NCBI RefSeq assembly: GCF_900100115.1
Contig: NZ_FNKL01000001.1
Location: forward strand, 186,001 to 250,000
Length of the DNA: 64,000 nucleotides
Direction: 5' to 3'
Source: Chryseobacterium soldanellicola
GTDB lineage: Bacteria > Bacteroidota > Bacteroidia > Flavobacteriales > Weeksellaceae
Program-made: the position numbers and the translations under genes
The notes under the pieces: model-generated
What the model was told of the DNA's origin: nothing
The model's database searches: none
The model's input: the letters and a program-made list of their open reading frames with translations, nothing else
Shown: positions 42,977 to 51,093 of the stretch, in pieces
Layout: the number at the start of each line of letters is the position of its first letter
How positions within the stretch are numbered: the first letter of the stretch is position 1

Positions 42977-44662
42977 ATGAAAAAAATTCTTATTTCGGTT
43001 ATTCTATCTTCACATTCTCTTTCAGCACAATACACGGATTTTAACATCGTAAAAGAAGTCAAGGTAAAAAACAAGGGAGTTGTCGTTTCTGCGCATCCTC
43101 TTGCGAGTGAAGCCGGTGCAAAAGTCCTTAAAATGGGTGGAAATACATATGATGCTATTGTCGCTACTCAATACGCGCTCGCCGTTGTTTATCCTCAAGC
43201 CGGAAATATTGGCGGTGGCGGATTTTTGGTTGGAGTAAAAAATAACGGTGAAAAATTTACACTGGATTATCGTGAAATAGCTCCCAAAAGAGCTTCCAGA
43301 GATATGTATCTCGACAAAAAAGGCAAAGCAAACACAGATTTATCTCAAAACGGAAGACTGGCGGTGGGAGTTCCGGGGAGTGTTGCCGGATTTTTTGCGA
43401 CGTTAAAATATTGCAAGCTTTCTATGGATCAGTTAATTCAACCTGCGATCGATTTGGCTGAAAAAGGATTTGCCATTACCGAACAGGAAGCCAATTTATT
43501 AAATTCAAATAAAGAATATTTTCAGAAGCATAATCAATCTTACATCGTTTTTGTGAAAAATGTTCCGTGGAAATCGGGAGATATTTTAGTTCAGAAAGAA
43601 TTGGCAGAAACTTTAAAATTAATTCAAAAACAAGGCTTAAAAGGTTTTTATGAAGGTAAAACGGCCGAATCTTTAGTTTCAGAAATGAAAAAAGGAAACG
43701 GAATTATCACCTTGGAAGATCTTAAAAACTACAAAGTTGCCGAAAGAAAAGCCCTGGAATTTGATTACAAAGGAAATAATGTGGTTTCCATGCCTTTACC
43801 CTCAAGCGGCGGAATTCTTTTAGCTCAGATGTTGAAAATGGCTGCTTATGAAAATTTAGAAAAATATCAGCAAAACTCAACAAAAGCAGTTCAGATTATG
43901 GTGGAAGCTGAAAGAAGAGCGTACGCCGACAGAGCCGAGTATATGGGCGATCCAGCGTTTATAGATGATAAAACTTCCTATTTAATTTCTGATGATTATT
44001 TGAAAAACAGATGGAAAAGTTTCAGTTTTACCAAAGCTACATTAAGTTCTGAAGTCGGAAAAATCATTAAACAGCCCAAAGAATCAACTGAAACAACCCA
44101 TATTTCGGTCATTGACAAAGAAGGCAACGCAGCGGCAGTTACAACGACACTAAACGGCCTATATGGAAGTAAAGTTGTCGTTTCCGGAGCTGGATTTTTC
44201 TTAAATAACGAAATGGACGATTTTTCCGTAAAGCCCGGCGTTCCGAATATGTTTGGAGCCGTTGGTGGAGAAGCAAATTCCATCCAACCCAATAAAAGAA
44301 TGCTTTCTTCAATGACTCCGACAATTGTTCTAAAAAACGGAAAACCATATATGGTCGTGGGAACTCCGGGAGGAACGACTATTCCTACTTCTGTTTATCA
44401 GTCGATTGTAGATGTTATTGATTTTAAACTGAATACTAATATTTCAATTAATTCTCCAAAGTTCCATCATCAATGGCTTCCGGAAGCGGTAGCTTTTGAA
44501 AAGAATTTCCCGGAAACTACCATTAAAGATCTGGAAAAACTAGGTTATAGAACCGAAAAATGGGACCAGATCGGAAGAACGGAAATGATTTTAATTGATG
44601 ATAACGGGAATATTCATGCAGTTGCGGATGGCCGTGGCGATGATTCTGTGGCGGTGGAGTGA
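42977..44662 (+). CDS. ggt: Gamma-glutamyltransferase
   Basis: 561 residues with a signal peptide (KKILISVILSSHSLSAQ). The proenzyme processing site and Thr nucleophile are in ESTETTHISVIDKEGNAAA near residue 376. The substrate pocket carries YREIAPKRASRDMYLD, and the C-terminal part has MLSSMTPTIVLKNGKPYMV. It cleaves gamma-glutamyl bonds such as those of glutathione in the periplasm or outside. It is a single gene, followed by a repeat-rich 250-bp spacer. Confidence 0.95.
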   Translation: MKKILISVILSSHSLSAQYTDFNIVKEVKVKNKGVVVSAHPLASEAGAKVLKMGGNTYDAIVATQYALAVVYPQAGNIGGGGFLVGVKNNGEKFTLDYREIAPKRASRDMYLDKKGKANTDLSQNGRLAVGVPGSVAGFFATLKYCKLSMDQLIQPAIDLAEKGFAITEQEANLLNSNKEYFQKHNQSYIVFVKNVPWKSGDILVQKELAETLKLIQKQGLKGFYEGKTAESLVSEMKKGNGIITLEDLKNYKVAERKALEFDYKGNNVVSMPLPSSGGILLAQMLKMAAYENLEKYQQNSTKAVQIMVEAERRAYADRAEYMGDPAFIDDKTSYLISDDYLKNRWKSFSFTKATLSSEVGKIIKQPKESTETTHISVIDKEGNAAAVTTTLNGLYGSKVVVSGAGFFLNNEMDDFSVKPGVPNMFGAVGGEANSIQPNKRMLSSMTPTIVLKNGKPYMVVGTPGGTTIPTSVYQSIVDVIDFKLNTNISINSPKFHHQWLPEAVAFEKNFPETTIKDLEKLGYRTEKWDQIGRTEMILIDDNGNIHAVADGRGDDSVAVE

Positions 44663-44687
44663 TTTTTAAACATTACTTAGTTTAGAT

Positions 44688-44776
44688 CCTCGACTCCGCT
44701 CAGGATGACATCTCTAATGCTATCTGCTAAATTATGCATTCAATTTTTAGCGATGTCAGGCTGAGCGGAGTCGAAG
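44688..44776. repeat. Inverted dispersed repeat (CGACTCCGCTCAGGATGACAT type)
   Basis: Arm 44688-44711 is complementary to 44753-44776 at 21 of 24 positions across about 41 nt. The core GACTCCGCTCA is shared. This is a recurrent Bacteroidetes repeat type, and it begins 26 nt after the ggt stop. Confidence 0.7.
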
Positions 44777-44815
44777 CCTTTTAAATAAAAATCTTAAATT
44801 AATTATATCGATTAA

Positions 44816-44844
44816 TTTCGGCGGGGCTTTCAGCCCCGCCGAAA
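44816..44844. repeat. GC-rich hairpin
   Basis: TTTCGGCGGGGCT (44816-44828), loop TTC, AGCCCCGCCGAAA (44832-44844): a perfect 13-bp stem. GC-rich in an AT-rich spacer, like the core of the element at 970-1082. It may terminate ggt transcription or be a repeat fragment. Confidence 0.7.
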
Positions 44845-44918
44845 CTTTTCATGACAAATATCATATTATCAGGATAATTTTCTTATTTTTCGTGCTTTAA
44901 AAATCAAAAACTTTTCTT

Positions 44919-46199
44919 TTGAAAGCAAAAAAAATCTATCAGCAGCTTTATTTTCAGGTTATTATAGCAATTATTGCGGGAATTCTTTTAGGCAGATTCT
45001 ATCCTGAACTCGGAGAAAAAATGAAGCCTTTGGGTGATGGTTTTATCAAATTGGTAAAAATGATCATTGCTCCGGTCATTTTCATTACACTGACTTTGGG
45101 AATTGCACATATGACCGATCTTAAAAAAGTGGGCAGAATTGCTGTTAAAGCAATGATTTATTTCTTTACCTTTTCAACTTTAGCATTAATTATAGGTTTA
45201 ATTGTCGGAAATATTTTACAGCCCGGACATGGCTTGAATATCGATCCGGCAACACTTTCCGGAGATGTTTCACAATACCAGCACAAAGCTCATGAATCGA
45301 CATTAACGGGTTTTATGATGAATATTATTCCTGAAACACTATTTAGTCCGTTGGTTGGAGAAAATATTTTACAGGTGCTTTTAGTTGCTATTCTGATGGG
45401 AGTTGCCTTGGTTTTAACGAAAGAAAAAAGCCAGAAAGTAACTGACTTCCTTCAGGATCTTTCAACTCCAATTTTCAAGATTGTGCATATGCTCATGAAG
45501 CTGGCTCCAATCGGGGCTTTTGGGGCCATGGCTTTTACCATCGGAAAATACGGGCTCCATTCTGTTTTAAATCTGATATTTCTGGTCGGGACTTTTTATA
45601 TCACCTCTATCCTATTCGTTGTTTTAGTTTTGGGAGCGGTGGCCTGGTACAATGGTTTCAGCATTTTTAAACTGATGTATTATCTTAAAGAAGAGCTGCT
45701 TCTTGTTTTAGGAACCAGCTCATCAGAATCTGCACTCCCCGGAATTATGGAGAAAATGGAGAAAGCCGGCTGCTCAAAAGCAATTGTAGGTCTTGTGGTT
45801 CCGACGGGATATTCTTTCAATCTTGACGGGACCAACATTTATATGACGCTGGCTTCTTTATTTATCGCTCAGGCTTTGAATATTCATCTTCCGCTTGAAA
45901 AACAGCTGATGCTTCTTTTGGTTGCGATGTTGAGCTCAAAAGGTGCTGCAGGAGTTACGGGAGCAGGATTCGTGACGTTGGCGGCGACTTTGGCGGTCGT
46001 TCCTGAAATTCCAATTGCGGGAATGACTTTAATCTTGGGAATTGATAAATTTATGAGTGAATGTCGCGCTTTGACCAATGTTATCGGAAATTCTGTAGCC
46101 ACTGTGGTTGTAGCTAACTGGGAAAAACAATTAGATAAAGAACAACTGCATTTTTGTTTGAATCATCCTAATGAAGTTGAAAAGAAACTGGAAGTTTGA
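44919..46199 (+). CDS. dctA: Dicarboxylate/cation symporter DctA (DAACS family)
   Basis: 426 residues with eight TM segments and two re-entrant loops. [20 protein letters not shown] is the serine-rich HP1 motif and [19 protein letters not shown] the TM7 motif of DctA. It imports C4-dicarboxylates with protons or sodium. The start codon is TTG (44919), because the next in-frame ATG would delete TM1. No RBS is obvious. The gene follows the repeat cluster with no clear -7 box. Confidence 0.9.
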   Translation: MKAKKIYQQLYFQVIIAIIAGILLGRFYPELGEKMKPLGDGFIKLVKMIIAPVIFITLTLGIAHMTDLKKVGRIAVKAMIYFFTFSTLALIIGLIVGNILQPGHGLNIDPATLSGDVSQYQHKAHESTLTGFMMNIIPETLFSPLVGENILQVLLVAILMGVALVLTKEKSQKVTDFLQDLSTPIFKIVHMLMKLAPIGAFGAMAFTIGKYGLHSVLNLIFLVGTFYITSILFVVLVLGAVAWYNGFSIFKLMYYLKEELLLVLGTSSSESALPGIMEKMEKAGCSKAIVGLVVPTGYSFNLDGTNIYMTLASLFIAQALNIHLPLEKQLMLLLVAMLSSKGAAGVTGAGFVTLAATLAVVPEIPIAGMTLILGIDKFMSECRALTNVIGNSVATVVVANWEKQLDKEQLHFCLNHPNEVEKKLEV

Positions 46200-46251
46200 T
46201 TTTTGCATTAAAAAAAAAATTCTCCTTGTTTTTCTAAAATTAAACACTCAT

Positions 46252-46319
46252 TTTGTCATTCCGTAGGAATCTCAATAATACTATTAAAAACTTAGTCTGG
46301 ATTCCTACGGAATGACAAA
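46252..46319. repeat. Perfect 19-bp inverted dispersed repeat
   Basis: TTTGTCATTCCGTAGGAAT (46252-46270) is the exact complement of 46301-46319 across 30 nt. This GTCATTCCGTAGGAAT-type repeat is common in Bacteroidetes intergenic DNA. It lies between the convergent dctA and lipid-kinase genes. Confidence 0.8.
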
Positions 46320-46328
46320 TTATCCGCT

Positions 46329-46368
46329 AGATTGCGTCATCATTTCCGACTACGTTCTTCGCAATGAC
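46329..46368. repeat. Second AGATTGC...GCAATGAC repeat copy
   Basis: Shares the ends AGATTGC and GCAATGAC with 21-53 but has a different interior. Its last base is the first base of the stop codon of the lipid kinase (minus strand), so the element abuts the gene end exactly. Confidence 0.6.
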
Positions 46369-47219
46369 TAAATCAAAATATTCAAACTTGAAGGTTGAAC
46401 TTTGACATGAATCGGGGATTTTATTTTATTGAATTCTCCGTCAAGATGCCAGTTTTTAGTATTAACTTTAAATTCGATTTCTGAAACAGGAAGATAAGTG
46501 ATGTAATCGTCGTCTTTCAGCTTTTTTGTAAACATCCTGAATGCAAAAAGCGGTGAGTAGGTCAACGGAAATTTTTTAACTAAAACCATATCCACCAAAC
46601 CGTCACTTTTACTGGCTTGCGGGGCGATGTAAGCATTATTCCCGAATTGACGGGTGTTTGCGATGTTCACCATTAAATATTTACCATTGTACTGCTTATA
46701 CTCTTCAGTAAAAAATTTAAGCTTAATGGGTTTATAGCTAAAAAATGTTTTTAGTGAAACTTTGATATAATTTTTGAATCCGCGCGTGGTTTTTTCAAAT
46801 TCTTTTACCACTTTTCCGTCAAAACCTGTGCCCGAAACATTGATGGAAAGCTTGTCATTGACTGTAAAAGTGTCAATTTTCCTGGATTTTTTTGCTTTTA
46901 TCTTCTCTAATAATTCATCTAAATTTTTGCTGAACTGTGTTTCATTAGAAAAACCATTTCCCGAGCCTGCCGGAAAAATCGCCAAAATTTTCACTGTATT
47001 AATTAAATTCTTTGCAACGGTTGAAATTGTTCCGTCTCCGCCAATTGCCACAAAAATATCTACTTCATTAAAATGTTTTTGTATAAAATCATCCGTTCCC
47101 GGAATAGATTCTGAGACATAATATAAAGGATTGTCAACTTTAGTTTTAAGTTCGTTAAGAAACGGCTGATAATTCTTTTTCGCTGAAAAAGGATTGATGA
47201 TAAAAGCTACTTTTTCCAT
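46368..47219 (-). CDS. Diacylglycerol/lipid kinase family protein (YegS-like)
   Basis: 283 residues. The nucleotide-binding VAIGGDGTISTVAKNLI and IFPAGSGNGFSNE blocks near the N-terminus define the DAG-kinase catalytic domain, and the C-terminal beta-sandwich (SEIEFKVNTKNWHLDGEF) completes the YegS/LCB5 fold. It probably phosphorylates a membrane lipid. It is the last gene after the DUF3298 pair, separated from it by a hairpin at 47236-47258. Confidence 0.9.
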   Translation of the reverse strand: MEKVAFIINPFSAKKNYQPFLNELKTKVDNPLYYVSESIPGTDDFIQKHFNEVDIFVAIGGDGTISTVAKNLINTVKILAIFPAGSGNGFSNETQFSKNLDELLEKIKAKKSRKIDTFTVNDKLSINVSGTGFDGKVVKEFEKTTRGFKNYIKVSLKTFFSYKPIKLKFFTEEYKQYNGKYLMVNIANTRQFGNNAYIAPQASKSDGLVDMVLVKKFPLTYSPLFAFRMFTKKLKDDDYITYLPVSEIEFKVNTKNWHLDGEFNKIKSPIHVKVQPSSLNILI

Positions 47220-47235
47220 TATCGCAAAAATAGAA

Positions 47236-47258
47236 AATGCTTCTGATCTGGAAGCATT
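47236..47258 (-). terminator. Terminator after DUF3298 copy 2
   Basis: AATGCTTC (47236-47243) pairs with GAAGCATT (47251-47258); A-rich sequence on the left gives U residues on the minus strand. Confidence 0.65.
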
Positions 47259-47262
47259 ATTG

Positions 47263-48042
47263 TTAATTAATTTTCATTCTTTCTTTAAATTCAGGATTCA
47301 GAGTGCCTTTTAAATCTTGCCATGAAGCCGGGACAACGATGTCACCCATAGGATATCCAGGCATAAAAACATCAAGATTATAATGGAAATAGAGGTTTTT
47401 TTCGTCAAAATAAAAATTTTTGTTCGGAGAAATAGACTGAATTGTAAGATCAGAAAATTTTAATCCTTTTTTATTGTTATCAAAATTTTTCTTCAGAATT
47501 TCCGATAATTTTTCTTTAGATATTAAAGTAATATCTTTCAGCTGTAGTTTTTTATTATCTTTTATATCAAAAGCCCTTTCAAAATAATTGTAGCGTCCGT
47601 GAGCACCTCCATCAATTGTTTTTTTGTAATACTGAATTTGTAAATAATCATTTTTTAAAGACTTTATCCTCATATCAGAATAATTTTCCCAAGTCTGAGC
47701 ATAATAAATATCCGCGTTTTTCTTTTCTTTTTTCACGAAATCGTAATATTCTTCTTTTTCTTTTTTGAGAAAATTAATCATTTGACTTTTAGAAAAATCT
47801 GTCATTCCTTTTTTATCAAAATAAATACTGTCAAGTAATTTTTTATCTTTTAAGGTTGGAAAAATCAACAATTTCGAAGAATATTTCATCGTTACCGAAT
47901 CAAAAACTTTTACGGATTCATGAATGCCGATTGAATCAATTGTAAAATTTTCTTTGTTAGAAAGTTTTTTGTTTTCTGATTTTTTACAGCTAAAAATTAA
48001 AAATAAAGAACAAATTGAAATTATTCTAATATAGTTTTTCAT
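47263..48042 (-). CDS. RsiV/DUF3298-family lipoprotein (copy 2)
   Basis: 259 residues from the ATG at 48042 (MKNYIRIISICSLFLIFSCKK). The lipobox SLFLIFSC predicts lipidation at about Cys19. The DUF3298-type block GGAHGRYNYFERAFDIKDNKKLQLKDI precedes a C-terminal GDIVVPASWQDLKGTLNPEFKER. It is a close paralogue of the gene at 48214-49038. The longer reading from 48102 puts the lipobox too far inside and is rejected. Function unknown; binding of cell-wall ligands, as in RsiV, is possible. Confidence 0.75.
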   Translation of the reverse strand: MKNYIRIISICSLFLIFSCKKSENKKLSNKENFTIDSIGIHESVKVFDSVTMKYSSKLLIFPTLKDKKLLDSIYFDKKGMTDFSKSQMINFLKKEKEEYYDFVKKEKKNADIYYAQTWENYSDMRIKSLKNDYLQIQYYKKTIDGGAHGRYNYFERAFDIKDNKKLQLKDITLISKEKLSEILKKNFDNNKKGLKFSDLTIQSISPNKNFYFDEKNLYFHYNLDVFMPGYPMGDIVVPASWQDLKGTLNPEFKERMKIN

Positions 48043-48213
48043 TTGAATGTTTTTATTTTTCAAGCAAAATACATTCCGTAAAACTTCATTCTCATTATTC
48101 AAAAGAATGGTTAATTTATTAATTTAAAGCAATTTAAAGCCTATTCAAAAATTAATTACATATAATCTAATCATCAATTAAAATTAAATTACAAAATTAT
48201 GTTTTTAGAATAT

Positions 48214-49038
48214 TTATTTAATTTTCATTCTTTCTTTAAATTGAGGATTCAATGTACCTTTTAAATCTTCCCATGAAACAGGAATTACGATATCACCAGC
48301 TGCAAAAGCGGCAATTTCATACGGACTGTAATGAAAATACAGGTTTTTCTCATCAAAATAAAAATTTTCCGTTGCTGGAATTACATCAACTAAAAGCATT
48401 TCGGAATTATTGACCGTTCCGTTTTCATCTGTCGTTCCGCTGTTCATTTTATTGATATTTTTCATTAAAAGCTGTTCAATTTTCTTTTTTGGAATTGAAG
48501 TAATATCTTTTAACTCTACTTTTTTATTATTCTTTAAATCAAAAACCCTTTCTGAAAATCCGTAATTGTCATGAGCTCCGCCTTCATAAGAACTTCCCAG
48601 ATATTCGATATGCATATAATCATTATAATTTGATTTTAGATTAATATCTGAGCTTGTATACCATTTTTGAGCGAAATTAATGGTAGATAACCAATCTTTA
48701 CTATCATTTTTTACAGATGCAAAATAATCGTTTCTGTCTTTTTCTAAAAATGTTTTTAATCCCTGTTTTGAAAAATCTTTAATTCCTTTGTGGTTAAAAT
48801 AAATGCTGTCTAACAGTTTTTTATCTTTCAAAGTAGGGAAAACAAGCAATTTTGAGCTAAAACCCAGGCTTAATGAATCTCCTAATTTTATAGAATCATC
48901 GACAGTAACAGAATCAACGACAAATTTTTGAACTGTTAAAGTTTCAGTTTTCATAGATTTATTGGTAGTTTCAGGCTTTTTACAGGCCGTAAAAACGAAG
49001 AAAGAGGAAAGTGCAAAAACAGCAACCGTATTTTTCAT
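48214..49038 (-). CDS. RsiV/DUF3298-family lipoprotein (copy 1)
   Basis: 274 residues from the ATG at 49038 (MKNTVAVFALSSFFVFTACKK), with lipobox FVFTAC (Cys19). It shares with copy 2 the LLVFPTLKDKKLLDSIYF and EKNLYFHY blocks and the last 20 residues nearly unchanged. It has an extra insert around KNINKMNSGTTDENGTVNN. The two are a tandem duplication with diverged central parts. A terminator (49064-49090) separates it from the transglutaminase pair, so it needs its own promoter. Confidence 0.75.
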   Translation of the reverse strand: MKNTVAVFALSSFFVFTACKKPETTNKSMKTETLTVQKFVVDSVTVDDSIKLGDSLSLGFSSKLLVFPTLKDKKLLDSIYFNHKGIKDFSKQGLKTFLEKDRNDYFASVKNDSKDWLSTINFAQKWYTSSDINLKSNYNDYMHIEYLGSSYEGGAHDNYGFSERVFDLKNNKKVELKDITSIPKKKIEQLLMKNINKMNSGTTDENGTVNNSEMLLVDVIPATENFYFDEKNLYFHYSPYEIAAFAAGDIVIPVSWEDLKGTLNPQFKERMKIK

Positions 49039-49063
49039 AATTTTGATTTCCTGTATAAATGCA

Positions 49064-49090
49064 AAAACCATTCAAAAGATGAATGGTTTT
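49064..49090 (-). terminator. Terminator of the DUF3857 operon
   Basis: AAAACCATTCA (49064-49074) and TGAATGGTTTT (49080-49090) form an 11-bp stem with a 5-nt loop; the minus strand continues with T residues. Confidence 0.85.
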
Positions 49091-49156
49091 GTAATAATTC
49101 TGAAACTTTAATTAATTAAGCAATTAATTAACAACAAAATCTTGATCTTTAGCTGA

Positions 49157-51091
49157 TTACTTTTTAATCAAGCTGATCACCTGATTTTCCTGTTTTGAAG
49201 CAACACCCCAAATTTGTTTAAAAGCAGGATAATAATCTTTAGGATAATCTGCACTTGCAACCTTTGTTGTGGATACAATTTCTATTTTATTTCCTTTTTG
49301 CTCGGCAACATAGCTGTACTCAATTTCTTTGTCATCCGTTACAATCTTTTTATTTTTCGGCATTTCTTCGATCGCATATCCTTCTGGAATTTCCAAAACA
49401 ATCTTTTTTGTTCTTACATAAGGTGAAATAAAGTCGATGGTGTATTTTCTTTCCTCGGTCTGGTCAAATTCATTAGAATTTTTGTTTAAAAACAACATCG
49501 GGTTGATAATCATCTTTTTTCCTATTTTATCAATCAAATTGTCTGAAGAAAAATTCATCGTACTCTCAAAATCACCGTTTTCGAGAACTTTAGAATCTAT
49601 TCCGGTGAAGTCTATTGCAAAATTTTCTTTGTACTGCTTTTTATATTTTTCGGCATTATCGTCATAGTTTTCTTTCGCAAACATTGCATAACCACCGGTA
49701 TCTTTATCAGAATATGTTCCGGAAATACTTCCGTCTCCATTGATTTTTGCATTAGCTGTAAGATAAGTGAAACTTGGTTTTGCGTTGGTCATTTGCAATT
49801 GTTTTACTTTCTCTTTTGACAGTAAAATCCCGAATTGATTCCAGTCCTGCGGAGGCAGCTGATCTACGGAAGACTGCTTTGAAGTAGCATCATATAAGTG
49901 ATAGCCTTCTTTTGTATCAACGGCTGCAATGACAAAATTCATATTCGAAACATTTGGAGAAGCAATATTAATTACACCGTTGCTTACGGTAGAAATCAGA
50001 AGTGGATCGGCCTTAATACCGGCCTCACGAAGCATCATTACCAAGAAAAGATTGATTTCCGCACCATTTCCTGTTTTTGTTTCTAACAATTTTTTAATTC
50101 CATCCTCAGTATAAATTCCTCTGTCGTTGTTCCAGGTAAAAGTTTTTTGCACATATTTGAAAATCGCATCTGCTTTTTGAGATTCCTCTTTTAAGTCCGA
50201 AATACCAGCAGGCATATTTTCCTTTGCCAACTTTGATTTTTTCAATTCGCCGCCAAAATCTTCATTTTCATAAAGCCTTTTCATGATCTGTTCCCAAGAT
50301 GATGAATATAATTTTAATTCTTTAAAATTGGTTGAATGTACCTCGGCACTTATTTTTGTTCTGTAATTTCTGTCATTTTTTACAAATTTTTCGGTCTTAA
50401 AGCCCTTTAGATTTTCATAGGCAAATCTGTACGTTCTGTATTGCGTTCCGTACAATGTTTTTTCTTCGGCAATTCTGTATTTAGGATCTAATGATCCGGT
50501 GTAATTGATATTATATGAGATATTTAGAGGATTATCCAAAACATATTCCGTATAAAGAGAAGGGGTATCCATTTCAATCAAAATCTCGGGAATTCTGAAT
50601 AAAAAAGGAGAAATAACTTCATACTGATATTCTATCACAGAGCCGTCTTTTACGTTTGGAAAGGCAAATTTTGTCATCTGCACATATTTACTTTCCTTAC
50701 TTTTATATTTAGAGCTTTTATCCACTTTTGTCGCAACTGCAGCTCCGTTTTCAAGATTATATGTAAAAGCTTTCATCTTATTCAGCAATTCTTGTTCGCT
50801 GCCACTGCCCTGATATAAAGGGATTTCAAGATTTAACCAATCTTCTGCTTTATCTTTATTATAAATTTTAATTCTGTAAAAATAGTTCTTATGGAGATTT
50901 CCAGTAGAAGCGTCAATCATAAAATGTACGGATCTGTAAAGGATTTCAGCCGGCGCATTCTCATCTAATGTTGATTTTTTCTTGGATAAATCTGCATCAT
51001 TAAATTTCGGAGGTTCAAGAAATTCATGTTTTTGAGCATCAATAAGGGTTAAATTTATTATACAAAAAGTGAATAATAAGAGTTTTTTCAT
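49157..51091 (-). CDS. DUF3857 / transglutaminase-fold protein lacking the catalytic Cys
   Basis: 644 residues with a signal peptide (KLLLFTFCIINLTLIDAQ). The DUF3857 part (about 55-230) has KFAFPNVKDGSVIEYQYEV. The transglutaminase-like core (about 290-400) has ETKTGNGAEINLFLVMMLREAGI where the catalytic Cys would stand, and MNFVIAAVD where a His is expected; LYDATS keeps the Asp. The C-terminal DUF3858-like domain has YVAEQKGNKIEI. It follows its paralogue by 2 nt. Probably a non-catalytic partner; function unknown. Confidence 0.82.
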   Translation of the reverse strand: MKKLLLFTFCIINLTLIDAQKHEFLEPPKFNDADLSKKKSTLDENAPAEILYRSVHFMIDASTGNLHKNYFYRIKIYNKDKAEDWLNLEIPLYQGSGSEQELLNKMKAFTYNLENGAAVATKVDKSSKYKSKESKYVQMTKFAFPNVKDGSVIEYQYEVISPFLFRIPEILIEMDTPSLYTEYVLDNPLNISYNINYTGSLDPKYRIAEEKTLYGTQYRTYRFAYENLKGFKTEKFVKNDRNYRTKISAEVHSTNFKELKLYSSSWEQIMKRLYENEDFGGELKKSKLAKENMPAGISDLKEESQKADAIFKYVQKTFTWNNDRGIYTEDGIKKLLETKTGNGAEINLFLVMMLREAGIKADPLLISTVSNGVINIASPNVSNMNFVIAAVDTKEGYHLYDATSKQSSVDQLPPQDWNQFGILLSKEKVKQLQMTNAKPSFTYLTANAKINGDGSISGTYSDKDTGGYAMFAKENYDDNAEKYKKQYKENFAIDFTGIDSKVLENGDFESTMNFSSDNLIDKIGKKMIINPMLFLNKNSNEFDQTEERKYTIDFISPYVRTKKIVLEIPEGYAIEEMPKNKKIVTDDKEIEYSYVAEQKGNKIEIVSTTKVASADYPKDYYPAFKQIWGVASKQENQVISLIKK

Positions 51092-51093
51092 GC

